Assembly: GCF_000340215.1 (NCBI RefSeq) | Contig: NW_006921543.1 | Location: 1,606,708 to 1,670,707, forward strand | Reading direction: 5' to 3' | DNA from: Pseudocercospora fijiensis CIRAD86 | Taxonomy: Eukaryota > Ascomycota > Dothideomycetes > Mycosphaerellales > Mycosphaerellaceae | DNA: 64,000 nucleotides | Shown: positions 1-10,101 of the stretch, one piece after another | How positions within the stretch are numbered: the first letter of the stretch is position 1 | Layout: each line of letters opens with the position of its first letter | Notes under the pieces: generated by a model | The model's input: only the letters and a program-made list of their open reading frames with translations | Databases searched by the model: none | What the model was told of the DNA's origin: nothing | Made by a program: the position numbers and the translations under genes

Positions 1-34
1 CTATTCCTCCGGCCGGTAAACTAGTCTATAGCCC
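1..34 (+). promoter_or_regulatory. Tail of shared upstream module (left part outside window)
   Basis: The first 34 bases are the last part of the module seen whole at 41461-41763: a pyrimidine run, then a palindrome arm with core CCGGCCGG and the tail GTAAACTAGTCTATAG. It lies just before the first ORF of segment A. Confidence 0.5.
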
Positions 35-52
35 TATACGTATATCCTACGC

Positions 53-558
53 TACTATACTATACTATACTACGACTACCTACTAAGCTTCCTACTACGT
101 CCGATTATCGCTATAGTAGACTATACCGATAGTGCCGCTATCGCGCCCTTCGAGGCCGAACTCCGTCGTCTCTATATTAATAAAAACCGCTAGCTGTTTT
201 TCTATACCTACTTAATTAATAAAGAGATCGAATACTACCGCGGTCGAATATTAAGCTTCTCTTAGCTCGACCTCGACGGCTATTCCGAAAAGCTCCGCTA
301 ACTCCGACTATGTAAGCTCGCGATCTTCCTAGTTAGTATCGGCTATACTAGATTTTAAAGGGACTATACTCGGTATATTTAGAGACATTAGCCTTATATA
401 CTAGCGATAGAGCCGTAGAAGTTAAAGTCGGAATCGTCTCTATATAGCTCCGCTACAATAATTAGCATTTATTTAGTTACTCTATATAGAACTAGGCGTA
501 GGGAAGCCTATATACGCCCCTAGGTTACCTATTATACTATACTCTCGATAGCGGATTA
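53..558 (+). pseudogene. Segment A ORF1, unknown, RIP-decayed
   Basis: A frame runs across this stretch and is broken only by TAA/TAG at positions expected for Gln or Trp. It reads hydrophobic and tyrosine-rich at first, then contains the segments TDSAAIAPFEAELRRL and INKEIEYYRGRIL. No start codon survives and no family was recognised. A shared upstream module precedes it. The same frame is present in the second copy at 41785-42395. The true end is uncertain, since the frame can be read on to about 660. Confidence 0.4.
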
Positions 559-673
559 ATACGGACGTACGTAGTATTATAGACTATACCGTAGCTTATA
601 CTACTATAGTTCTATACTATCTAGCTTTCTATTACTCTTATCCTTATATAATAATTTAATTTATATATCTGCT

Positions 674-1046
674 TAGACCCCGTAGTAGTTCGGTTTACGA
701 ACTACTAAACGTATATAGTTTAGTTTCTTAGCGGTATCCCTCCGGTTTAGTTCTAGTTTAGTTTTTTACCTCGCTAGTCTAAGCTAGTTTCTAAGGAAAC
801 TGCGACGATATACGACGACCTCGGAACGAGTCTAGTACGCGACGGGGGCCCTATATTATATACGCTATATAATTGCATCCGTATTTCGGGCTGTTTAGAC
901 GTGTTTTAGGATAGGTTTTTGTCCGTAGCCGGTACGTAGCCGGCAAACTAGTCTATATACCGGTTTCTTAGTAAACTAAACTAAACTAAACTAGAATTTC
1001 GGCTTAGCAAACTAAACTAACCTAACCCGAACTACTACGGGGTCTA
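674..1046. mobile_element. hAT-like MITE, 373 bp, with 8-bp TSD and an empty site in copy 2
   Basis: Near-perfect terminal inverted repeats (TAGACCCCGTAGTAGTTCGG at the left, its complement at the right) bound 373 bp without coding capacity. The flanks are TATCTGCT (666-673) and TATCTACT (1047-1054), an 8-bp target duplication differing by one RIP-type G-to-A change. Segment A copy 2 has the uninterrupted site near 42398-42405, which fixes both ends. The interior holds repeated AAACTAAACTA-type subterminal motifs. The 8-bp duplication and TAG-ended repeats fit a non-autonomous hAT element. No transposase source is visible in the window. Confidence 0.9.
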
Positions 1047-1102
1047 TATCTACTATCTTATCCTTTCCTATACTATACGTACCGATATCTTCTATAATCG
1101 TC

Positions 1103-1213
1103 GACTATTTTGCTAGCTAGTAAAGTCTATCGTCCCTATAGCTACTATAGTTGCCTTATATCCTATCTAGCTATACGTATCTACTATTGCCTTTGCTAGT
1201 AGAATAGTCGACT
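1103..1213. repeat. Twin-palindrome element, CCGGCCGG family
   Basis: The left arm GACTATTTTGCTAGCTAG and the right arm, ending in GAATAGTCGAC, are inverted relative to each other about 110 bp apart, and the left arm is itself a palindrome. It lies between ORF1 and the next upstream module. The copy-2 equivalent is 42454-42564. Confidence 0.6.
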
Positions 1214-1274
1214 ATACCTTAGGTATCTATTAGCTTAGTACGCTAGTCGTTACCTAACTTTATACCCTTTACTT

Positions 1275-1577
1275 AGATTAAGTTTAATACTATACTAGCG
1301 TATTTCGGTAGACTTTACCTCTCGGCTTCGACTAAAGCGGCGAACGAAGTATAATCTCGACTTTGCTATATAAATTCGCTACGTCGCTTAGGACGACCTT
1401 TTCGTACGCGCCTTAGTAAAGTAAACCGCTAGTCTACCGGTCTTAGCCCGAGCGCCTATACTACGCTAATTTATATCTCCTTCTACTTCTCGACTTCTCT
1501 TCTACTTTACTACCTACTTCTACTACTACCTACTCTACTCGCCTAGTAACTTTTCCGCCTAGTAAATTAGTCTATAG
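1275..1577 (+). promoter_or_regulatory. Shared upstream module before segment A ORF2
   Basis: About 300 bp closely resembling 3172-3515, 41461-41763 and 50424-50765. In order it holds AGATTAAGTTTAATAC, CGGTAGACTTTACCTCTCGG, a TATATAAATTCGCTACGTCG block (TATA-box candidate), GTAAACCGCTAGTCTACCGG, a long C/T-rich tract, and one palindrome arm ending in TAGTCTATAG. Each copy lies just before an ORF, so a promoter and leader role is inferred. Whether it is active is unknown. Confidence 0.55.
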
Positions 1578-1589
1578 TTATACTACTAC

Positions 1590-3090
1590 TATATCCGTAT
1601 ATATGCTGTAAACTATATACGTCGTCGCCTCTAATTACTACTATAGTAAAAGTCGCCGACGATAATACCGTAGATAGTACGCTAAGCCGATCCCGCGTAG
1701 ATTAATAAGCTATAGCTATCTTCTATAATCGCTACTACGAATACTTTAATATTATACGTAATTACTTTATCGACCTGGTCTAGTTTATATCCTAGGCGAG
1801 CGCTCGCCCCTATTATACTACTATACGCTATAAGCTCGTTAGGACTATATATAATATATTCCGTAGTATTTATTTCTTATCCTACCTCTATATATGTCCT
1901 TCCTTTAATAGTACCCTACTATAAGTTAGCTACGCTATAGACTACTTTGCCGGCCGGCAAACAGTTAGCGATATCTATTGCCTTTACTAGCTAGTAAAGC
2001 GGTCTATAGTCGACGAAACTATATACTACCCGACTAACTAGCGTATAGTACTCGATTATTAGCAAATATATAGGACTCTATCTAGCGGTACCTTAAAGTT
2101 ACTATATCTATTCCTATACTAGAGTATCGTATCTACTAGCTTATATAACTAGTCGCTCCGTCCTATTAGTTTATAGTAGTTTTATCGCTTATCTATATAT
2201 ATATTATCCTATAGTCTTTTAAAGTTAGGTTTACCGTCGACGTAGACCTATTCGCCTACGACGCGCTCTATCTACTACTAGGTATATATCGGATCCCGTA
2301 CGCTACCCTAGACTATATATCTATATATTAGAGCACCGTCGCCTATAGATCCTTCGAAAACAATCTAGACGTAAAGGCGATTATCTATTACTCTTATAGC
2401 CGCGCTTACCTAGCTGTATTTTACGTTACTACTATAACCGATATCTCCGCTATTGCCTAGAAATGCTTATAGAACTAGCCGTCGGCGCCTAGGACTTAGC
2501 GTCTAGTATACTATCTATATTGTATCGATCCTATCTACTATTATCTTAAGCTAGACTTGCCCTACCTACTCTCTACTTATCTATTTACGGCTCTTATACT
2601 AGAGTATATCTTTAGCGACGACGAGATTAAGCGTATTCGCGGTCGTACCTTTAAACCGTAATCTGCCGAGATATAGTCTATCTAGGCCTAAATAAAGTAC
2701 TAATTAATATCCTAGAGGGCTCTACTCGCGTATCCCGGGCTTTAATATAGTCTTTACGAGATCGATATACGAGTTCCTTATTAGCGTATCTCTATTCCTC
2801 TTAGTAGATAGACGATACGCTTAGATATTATTAGTCCTATAGTATACTATATCGTATATTACGCGAATAACTATATTTAACTATACTATCTACGAATTCC
2901 TACGTACCCTATTTCCTACCTTCGTTCGACTAATCTGCTTTAATACTTGTCTTACGCTATATAATACGCTAGCCTACGGCACTTAGCTACCGATAGTGTT
3001 ACCTACTAGGAAATTATTACGTCCTCGTAACGCCTCGCCCTCTATTACCCGCTATTTTTTACTAATACTAACTGCAATCCCGTATAGTAA
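1590..3090 (+). pseudogene. Segment A ORF2, unknown, RIP-decayed
   Basis: Two overlapping stretches of plus-strand frame, with stops only at Gln/Trp-type positions, cover this interval. The frame changes once between about 2000 and 2230, suggesting an intron or an indel. Recognisable segments are KVRFTVDVDLFAYDAL and, further on, FSDDEIKRIRGRTFKP. The C-terminal third would be rich in Gln, His and Met before RIP. No known domain was recognised. It follows a shared upstream module and precedes the module of the SNF2-type gene. Copy 2 is at 42940-44440. Confidence 0.45.
1940..2011. repeat. Twin-palindrome element, CCGGCCGG family
   Basis: GACTACTTTGCCGGCCGG, a short spacer, then ACTAGCTAGTAAAGCGGTC form two palindromic arms in inverted arrangement within ORF2. 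This is close to where the ORF2 frame changes, so it may mark an intron, but no clean splice pair was established. The copy-2 equivalent starts at 43291. Confidence 0.6.
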
Positions 3091-3171
3091 AATAGACGCG
3101 CTTATATTCTATATCTATTAGCCTAGTATACCTTATACTACTTTACTTTACCTTACCTCCTGCCCTACTTA

Positions 3172-3515
3172 TATTAAGTTTAATCGTATACTACCCTATT
3201 TTCGGTAGACTTTACTTCTCGGCCTTAACTAAGGCGGCGAATAAAATACAATCCCGGCCTATCTATACAAATTAGCTACGTCGCTTGGAATAACTCTTTT
3301 ATATAGCCTTTAGTTAGGTCGACTACGTTACTATTTAACGCGTACGCGCCTACGGCCTATACGTTAGTCCGAGCGCCTATATACTACCTATTTATATTTC
3401 TCTTCCTCTATATTTTCCCTACTTTTCTATCTACTACTACTACTACTACTACTTTAACTACTACTACTACTACTTCTACCGTCCGTCGTTATTTTCTAGC
3501 CGGTAAAGTAGTTTA
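3172..3515 (+). promoter_or_regulatory. Shared upstream module before the SNF2-type gene
   Basis: It has the same order of blocks as 1275-1577: ATTAAGTTTAATCG, GGTAGACTTTACTTCTCGG, an AATTAGCTACGTCGCTTGG block, a pyrimidine and CTA-triplet-rich tract, and the palindrome arm TAGCCGGTAAAGTAG. The helicase frame begins directly after it. The copy-2 equivalent is about 44523-44866. Confidence 0.55.
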
Positions 3516-5793
3516 CAATCGAATTAGTACTACCTAGGCGACACCTAAGGACGTTTCTAAGTTAAATATAGCGGACGATCCCGAAGTACTAGCTCTAGGC
3601 TCTCTACGTCTATCTAGGCGTCTACCCTCTCTAGTTATTAGTCCTTTTATACCTAGCGACGTATATAAATTCGTACGCGATAAAAAGGCCTTTCTCGGCG
3701 AGGCTAGGTCGACCCGAGTAGATAACACTTATAACTACTAGCGAACTATACGCGTAATAGACGACCTAACGAATATCCTTTATAAGTAGTATAAGACGTA
3801 CGACGTATATAAGATTAACGATTAGGATCCGGTACTATAGCGAGCCTTTCTATAAGATATTAGTAACGGTATCGATATAACTTTTTCGACTTCGGATACT
3901 ATTAATCCCGCTAATATAAAATATCTCCCGAGTAAGCGTAAGAGCACTATCTAGGCTAATACTAACTAGCTATAGCTTGCGCCCTAGCCTAATACCCTAT
4001 TCTCTATTACCGACGCCTAGCGTACGTTATACGCTAGTATACTCGATACCCTATAGCACTATCGCTCTAGGTATACGGCTACGCCTCTATTATTTAATAA
4101 AGCCTATATAGTAATAAATATCGACGTTACCGTACTCCTAGACGGCGAGATCGATAAAGTTAGTAAATACCTATACCGTATTACGTTTCGCGGACTCTAT
4201 CTTACGATATAGTAACTATAGGCTATTATATAAATCGTTAAAATATAGAAATTACCTATATAGGGCGCTATTCTCGCCGACGATACTAGTACTAGTAAGA
4301 CTATCTCTATTCTCTACGCCGCTATAGCTTAGTCCGAGTATATCGAAGAATAGCGTATCGTATATTAAGGTAAGAAATATTAATCCTAACGTATAGATTA
4401 TTTTACTAGCTAGTAAATATATATCTAGATATCTATTTGCCGGCCGGTAAAACGGTCTATATATATACTTATCTCCTACTAACTATCGTTGTAGCTATAC
4501 TCGACTACGCCTATATAAAGCGAGGTATCGTACTAGACTCTATTTTCGGCTATTACGTCCTATTCTATAATATACTAACTATTTCCGACGACAACCTACG
4601 CGACCTACTTATAATAGTAGTCGATACTTTCCTTAACTAGCGATTCGGCGTTAGTAGCCGCTAGACGCTCTAGTATAGGATACTCGATTACTTAGAGTAC
4701 GAAGCCGATAGTATTTGCCTAGGCTCTCTTAAAGAGGACATTAACGTATAGAAGTCGACTATCGCCGAATTACGTACCGAGCTAGATAAGACTTATACGA
4801 CGCCTTACTACTACGCTTCTATCTACTAAATCGGGACCGCTATAACGATTAATACCTAGCGTAATACCTATAACCGGTACTTTAGTCCTAATCCTAACTA
4901 TACTCGCTATATCTACGTCGCTACTCTCGTCGCGCTTAATAGCGAGTCTCGCTATCCTATCTATATTATCTAGCGTTACCTAAATATACCCGACGGCCTA
5001 GGACTTATCGAATATATCGTATCCCTTTCGGACTACGATCTATAGACTACTCGTATACTTATTATCTCTACTCGCGAGGCCTTTGTTTAGGAGATACTTA
5101 TACCCGGCCTAGCGTACTATAAGCGATATAACCGCCTAGCTTAGTTTTAGAATCGGCTATAGCTATATTAGTAGAAGGACGAATTATAACTACGGAATCT
5201 CGAGATAGTCGATTATCGAATAGAGCGTAGAGACCGTACTAATAATACTATTAGAGAACTCTAGATTGCCTATAATACTAAATTATACAATAAGTATCGA
5301 TCCGATAATACGTTTTATCTCGCTAACTTACGCGCCGCGTATCCGTCTATCGTTATATATAACGAGGTATACTACTTCTAGGCGTAGTTCTTACTTTAAA
5401 CAGACGCTATATAGAATCTCTTTAATAACGCGTATATAGTAGCCGTATTTACTATAGCGACTCTATTAGCTATCGATCTTAACGACTTCGCTATACTTAC
5501 TTAGTTTCTATTCCGTTATATCCTTAAACTATAGAACGCCCGAGATCGGACCGACCTTATTTTTAGATTTTCGGACGTTACCGATACCGTTATATACTAT
5601 AGCCGTTTCTAACGCGACTATAGCCTCCGATAAAGCGCTATCTCCGAAAACCTACGAATCTATCGTATAGCTCTACTATCTCGCCGCGTCTATACTAGCG
5701 CTATATACTTTCGCGATATCGTCCTCTAAATACTTAACCCTAAAGCCCTATATAGGCCTCTTAACGACGACGACTAGATATATCTAACGATAT
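3516..5793 (+). pseudogene. SNF2-type helicase gene, copy 1, truncated by element B
   Basis: The frame is long, broken by Gln/Trp-type stops, and carries a SNF2-type Walker A region at about 4264-4305, read as GAILADDTSTSKTIS. Both glycines of the GTGK loop have become Ser through GG-to-AG changes, so the product could not bind nucleotide normally. An intron is proposed at 4370-4494 (GTAAGA...CTAAC...TAG). Its removal joins the frame ending SEYIEE to AILDYAYIKRGIVL in phase 1. The gene stops at 5793 where element B is inserted, so the C-terminal helicase domain is missing; it is present in copy 2 up to 49270. Confidence 0.75.
4396..4458. repeat. Twin-palindrome element inside an intron
   Basis: The left arm GATTATTTTACTAGCTAG and the right arm TTTGCCGGCCGGTAAAACGG lie in inverted orientation about 20 bp apart. 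The pair is wholly inside the proposed intron 4370-4494 (125 bp) of the SNF2-type gene. The same arrangement is kept in copy 2 (45744-45807 within 45718-45842). Confidence 0.75.
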
Positions 5794-5806
5794 ACTATAG
5801 GGCACT

Positions 5807-5823
5807 TTAGGGTTAGGGTTAGG
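5807..5823 (+). repeat. Telomere-like TTAGGG motif at the left end of B1
   Basis: Nearly three TTAGGG units (17 bp) lie 13 bp inside the left end of element B, followed by two GCGTATAGTAG-type repeats. The same motif with the same leader occurs in B2 (52963-52979) and B3 (56420-56436), so it travels with the element. Confidence 0.85.
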
Positions 5824-5857
5824 CGTATAGTAGGCGTATAGTAGGGCGCCGGCGTCG

Positions 5858-6540
5858 GGCTAATTAGCTATAACTAGCGATACGGCAAGGGCCGCGGGCT
5901 AATTAGCTATAACTAGCGATAGGAACGCTCGCCCTCGCGCGCGACGTTAACGAGCTCTATTTACTATTTATCGCCTCCCTTATAGAACTATTCTCTATTT
6001 ATTCGATATTATAATATCGAAGGTATAAAAGAATATATTCTCGCGCCTACTCGTAGGCCGCCTACGTGTATTACAAGCTAAATAAGAAGGCGGTCGCATT
6101 CTAAGTCGTATCTCGAATACGCCCGCGTCGGGCTAATTAGCTATAACTAGCGATATAGTAAGGGCCGCGGGCTAATTAGCTATAACTAGCGATAGGAACG
6201 CTCGCCCTCGCGCGCGACGTCGACGAGCCCTATTTACTATTTATCGCCTCCCTTATAGAACTATTCTCTATTTATTCGATATTATAATATCGAAGGTATA
6301 AAAGAATATATTCTCGCGCCTACTCGTAGGCCGCCTACGTATATTACGAGCTAAACAAGAAGGCGGTCGTATTCTTAGTCGTATCTCGACTGCGCCCGCG
6401 TCGGGCTAATTAGCTATAACTAGCGATATAGTAAGGGCTACGGGCTAATTAGCTATAACTAGCGATAGGAACGCTCGCCCTTACGCGCGACGTCGACGAG
6501 CCCTATTTACTATTTATCGCCTCCCTTATAGAACTATTCT
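5858..6540. repeat. 273-bp tandem repeat of B1, 2 full units plus a partial
   Basis: The phrase TAATTAGCTATAACTAGCGA starts units at 5861, 6134 and 6407, giving a period of exactly 273 bp. The third unit is cut after about 135 bp at the sequence CTTAGAGTACTC. Each unit has two nearby copies of GCTAATTAGCTATAACTAGC, whose core GCTAATTAGC is a palindrome, and an internal inverted pair around GATATTATAATATC. No coding frame is evident. A piece of the same unit recurs after the helicase fragment at 7901-7973. Confidence 0.9.
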
Positions 6541-6544
6541 CTTA

Positions 6545-7790
6545 GAGTACTCTTTACGAGCTATACCGCGAAGATACCCTCTACGGCCTTCGCGAAGTAG
6601 TCTTAATAACTCGCTATACTCTATATGCCGCTAAGGACGTATTTAATAGCAAAGTCGGTATCTATACTAAGGTTAGTCTCGCCTTTACCCCTTTAACGCG
6701 CCGCCCGTTATATACTAACCTAAGTAGGTTTATATCTACGGCGCGACTTTGTTTATACGTAGCTTCGCCGTCCGCGTTACTTTTAGTCTCCTCTGTACTA
6801 GTAAGAAAGTTCTATAGGAACCGCGAAGATGCCCTCCGCGGCCTTCGCGAAGTAGTCTTAATAACTCGCTATACTCTATATACCGCTAAGGACGCATTTA
6901 ATAGCAAAGTCGGCATCTATACTAAGGTTAGTCTCGCCTTTACCCCTTTAACGCGCCGCCCGTTATATGCTAACCTAAGCAGGTTTATATCTACGGCGCG
7001 ACTTTGTCTATATATAGCTTCGCCGTCTGCGTTACTTTTAGTCTCCTTTATACTAGTAAGAAAGTTCTATAGGAACAGTTAAAGCGCCTTATCGCCGGTA
7101 GCTTAGTCGTTCTTATACTAATAAATAACAAGTTCGTATCTCGCGCTATTGTCGCTACTATTGCCGCTCGACTACTAGAGGGACTTTAGTAGAATCTACC
7201 TAAGCCTAATCTCGCCTTTGCCCGTCCCGAGGAGTTAGAGCTAGATCCTACTATAGAATATCTTATAGTAGAGGACCGTAGCGGACTTTTCGAAGCTAAT
7301 CGGCATACCTTACTTAGCCTTTAGCGTATAATACGCGAGGGTTTCCCCTTATTAGAGTACCTTGTTAGTATATAGCCTTACATTTCGGCGCCTAAGTATA
7401 TTAAAGCATAGCCGAAGCGAGATCTAAGCTCTGTCCTAGTTAATAACTCTAACGAGAGCTTCGAGAATATTAATATAGTTAAGTACTAGCCTTCTAAGCC
7501 TAATAGTACTCTAGACGCCTTCTAACTAGAAGCGCTCCGTTATATTCTAACGGCGCGTCTTGCTATTATTTAAGGCCTACCCGGTACTAGTAAGACCTAT
7601 GTCTCTATATAAGCTATTAAAGTAATGCTCGAGAACTAGAACAAGGGAGATCTACTAATAATTATCGCTTGTTAGACTAACTACGCTATCGACTAGTTTT
7701 TACGTTATATCGCTATATTCGAGGAAGAATTTGTACGTCTCGGTAGTCGTAGCAAGGATAAGGATATCGTTAAGCCGCTTCGTTAGGATG
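6545..7790 (+). pseudogene. Captured NFX1/UPF1-type (superfamily 1) helicase fragment
   Basis: The frame from about 6770 reads like the N-terminal part of an NFX1/ZNFX1-type helicase domain: KRLIAGSLV, then a Walker A at about 7574-7597 read as GLPGTSKTYVSI (GPPGTGKTYVS in the family), then TNYAID and FLRYIAIFEEEFVRLGSRSK. RIP changes GGT to AGT in the P loop. The conserved continuation after KDIVKP, including the DEXXQ box and all later motifs, is absent and replaced by 41-bp hairpin repeats, so only a fragment was captured. The upstream part contains an in-frame 255-bp tandem duplication (6566-6820, 6821-7075). A 273-bp-repeat piece lies on each side. Confidence 0.75.
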
Positions 7791-7894
7791 CGACGAAGCG
7801 CTTCTAGTTAGTAAGCCGCTTCGTTAGGATACGACGAAGCGCTTCTAGTTAGCAAGCCGCTTCGCTAGGATACGACGAAGCGCTTAAGAAACAT
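7772..7894. repeat. 41-bp hairpin tandem array, 3 units
   Basis: Units start at 7772, 7813 and 7854. Each holds AAGCCGCTTCGT and the near-complement ACGAAGCGCTT around a 9-10-base loop, so each can fold as a hairpin. B2 and B3 have two units. A related hairpin (CTCCGTTAGAACGCGACGGAG) follows near 7980. The array replaces the rest of the helicase coding sequence. 7901-7973 repeats part of the 273-bp unit. The stretch 7990-8350 shows no convincing gene. Confidence 0.8.
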
Positions 7895-8356
7895 TAAAGC
7901 AAGAAGGCGTTCGTATTCTAAGTCGTATCTCGACCGCGCCCGCGTCTAGCTAATTAGCTATAACTAGCGATACGGCCCTCGCTCCGTTAGAACGCGACGG
8001 AGCGCTTCCGGTTAAGAAACATACGGGGTACGTATTCCCCTACCCCTTACCCTCCGGTTCTATAAGTAGGGATTTACCTGTCTTCTTAGCTATACTTTTA
8101 GTCTTATATTAAGTATACGAGGTACCCTTTCCCGAAATCTAGCTAACCTGTCTACCCGATATTAATTAAACATTATTAGAACCTAGCTAACTATCTAATT
8201 AAATAGCCTTCCTTCGCTATTACGGAAGGCTACTACGAACCTTACCCCGTATCTCGTATTACTCCGCCTATCGCCTAGCAAGGACTTTTACCTTTAATAA
8301 TAGACCTACCTATAATACTCTTTAGGTTTACTTATCTTACGGTCCGATAGAGGAAT

Positions 8357-8421
8357 AACTTAAAACTTTTAGTGCGTACCTAAAACGCCTAGTTTTAGGT
8401 GCGTACCTAAAGTTTTGAGTT
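8357..8421. repeat. 65-bp hairpin, GGTACGTACC family
   Basis: The left arm (AACTTAAAACTTTTAGTGCG...) and right arm (...GTACCTAAAGTTTTGAGTT) are inverted copies of about 30 bp around GCCTA. Each arm contains a TACGCACCTA-type inner palindrome. It lies upstream of the large B gene and occurs at the same place and length in B2 (55472-55536) and B3 (59474-59538). Here it is intergenic rather than intronic. Confidence 0.75.
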
Positions 8422-8700
8422 GTTTACGGTATCCTTTAATTACTAGACTTTAGGTTTTGCAACGTCTACGGAAAGGCCGTAGGTAGTATACGAACCTACT
8501 TGTACGCACTGCTTTATACGCAAAATATACTACGCTACTATTCCTTGCTCTCTTATATATAAAATACATCGCTAGAAAGGGGTAGCCCTTTCTAGTATTA
8601 GTAGTTTCCGCGAGATAGAACTACTACCTCCTCGAATTCTATACTTATTAGCGCGGCTTATATATAAGCTTTGCCCTCCGCTATTAACGGAATTAACACA
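8422..8700 (+). promoter_or_regulatory. Likely promoter and leader of the large B gene
   Basis: There is no reading frame of note. A TATATATAAAATACATC stretch (8549-8565) is a TATA-box candidate about 140 bp before the ATG at 8701. A short inverted repeat, GAAAGGGGTAGCCCTTTC, follows it. The region is well kept in all three B copies. The promoter assignment is inferred from position. Confidence 0.4.
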
Positions 8701-9434
8701 ATGCCGCCTAAAGGATAGCGTAAGCTACTCGGTACTAAAGAGGAAGAGCGGAAGAAGAAGGCCGAACGTACCGTAAGGAAGTTAGCGAGTACGGCTCTAC
8801 GACGAGCCTAGAAGAAAGTATAGCAAGCCGAGTAAGACCTAGGCGTAGTATCTTCTTCGTCTGCGCTACTACTATATCTAGCCGCTATATCGTCTACCTT
8901 CTTAGCTACCTAACCTATCCCTTATATTAACCCTCTACTTTATAGCTAAATAGGCGTAGTAGGTAGTTAAATACTCTAGAGTTAGTACTATTCGGCTAGT
9001 TAGAGACGGCTACTTCTTCTAGTACTACGACTACTGCCGCTCTCTTTATAGATAGCGCCGCGTATAAATACTAGAGATAGGCTATAGCTCCTCGCTACCT
9101 ATATTAACTAGCTCGAGATCGACGATGTTATCGCGGTAGTCGATTAATTCGCTAGAGCTAACGCCGCTAGCTCTACTCTAAGGGATAGCACTTCTACGTC
9201 GCTTGTTTAATAATCGATCGTATAGGCTATCCCTACCTACGACTAGCCTCGGTTAGCTATTCGGCGGGCTCCTCTACGTCCCCTTCTCCCTAAAATAGAT
9301 AGCACTTAACTAGTGTACCTATCTAATACTCTCCCTTCGTATATAGGTCCTCTTACCCTATGTAGAACAGTTTACCGCCCCGCTCTAATAGCTACTAGAC
9401 CCCCTTCGTCCGCTATAGTACAATCCCTACTAGC

Positions 9435-9824
9435 GCTAGCTTCTATACTAGCGATACCTCCCGCGCTAGCTTCTATACTAGCGATACCTCCCGCGCTAGC
9501 TTCTATACTAGCGATACCTCCCTAGCTAGCTTCTATACTAGCGATACCTCCCGCGCTAGCTTCTATACTAGCGATATCTCCCGCGCTAGCTTCTATACTA
9601 GCGATACCTCCCGCGCTAGCTTCTATACTAGCGATACCTCCCGCGCTAGCTTCTATACTAGCGATACCTCCCTAGCTAGCTTCTATACTAGCGATACCTC
9701 CCTAGCTAGCTTCTATACTAGCGATACCTCCCGCGCTAGCTTCTATACTAGCGACGCCTTCCTAGCTAGCTTCTATACTAGCGACGCCTTCCCCGCTAGC
9801 TTCTATACTAGCGACGCCGCCTAA
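9435..9824 (+). repeat. 30-bp coding minisatellite, 13 units
   Basis: The unit is GCTAGCTTCTATACTAGCGA plus TACCTCCCGC, with 13 tandem copies at an exact 30-bp period inside the large B gene, encoding a 10-residue repeat. The last units diverge (ACGCCTTCC). B3 has 11 units. There are no spacers, so it is not a CRISPR array. Confidence 0.95.
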
Positions 9825-10101
9825 CCCTAACTCCTAAGGAAGCGTAGCTTATTCTTCCCTATTACTAGCTTCGAAGTCCGCTACTTAACCTACTTTACCG
9901 ACTCCTCGAAGAAGTCTCTCCTTCCCTCCTATTCTAGAGAGCCCCTTATTACCTACGACGCCGCCTAAGCTAGACTCCTAAGTAAGCGTAGCTTATTCTC
10001 CCCTATTACTAGCTTCGAAGTCCGCTACTTAACCTACTTCGCTAACTTCTCGAAGAAGTCTCTCCTTCCCTCCTATTCTAGAGAGCCCCTCGTTGCCTAC
10101 T
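9814..10101 (+). repeat. 144-bp in-frame tandem duplication
   Basis: Two copies, starting at ACGCCGCCTAA (9814 and 9958), each run through TTCGAAGTCCGCTACTTAAC and TATTCTAGAGAGCCCCT. The period of 144 bp keeps the reading frame (48 codons). B3 has the same pair after its minisatellite. Confidence 0.8.

Larger units (their letters stand above)
1..5793. repeat. Segment A, copy 1 (large duplicated block)
   Basis: This block matches 41733-47141 almost base for base. The visible differences are C/T and G/A transitions, apart from one 373-bp insertion with its 8-bp target duplication (674-1054) present only here and a few single-base indels. It carries two unknown ORFs, three shared upstream modules and the first half of a SNF2-type helicase gene. 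The match stops abruptly at 5793, where element B begins; copy 2 runs on into the rest of the helicase gene. The left end lies outside the window. Confidence 0.9.

Noticed and set aside
3534..3728. Minus-strand 64-codon open frame
   Set aside because: It is the shadow of the SNF2-type helicase frame on the plus strand.
5807..5823. An actual chromosome end
   Set aside because: Fewer than three TTAGGG units, the same leader in all three copies, and sequence continues on both sides; it is part of element B.
9435..9824. CRISPR-like regular array
   Set aside because: The 30-bp units are contiguous without spacers and lie in a coding frame; this is a minisatellite in eukaryotic DNA.
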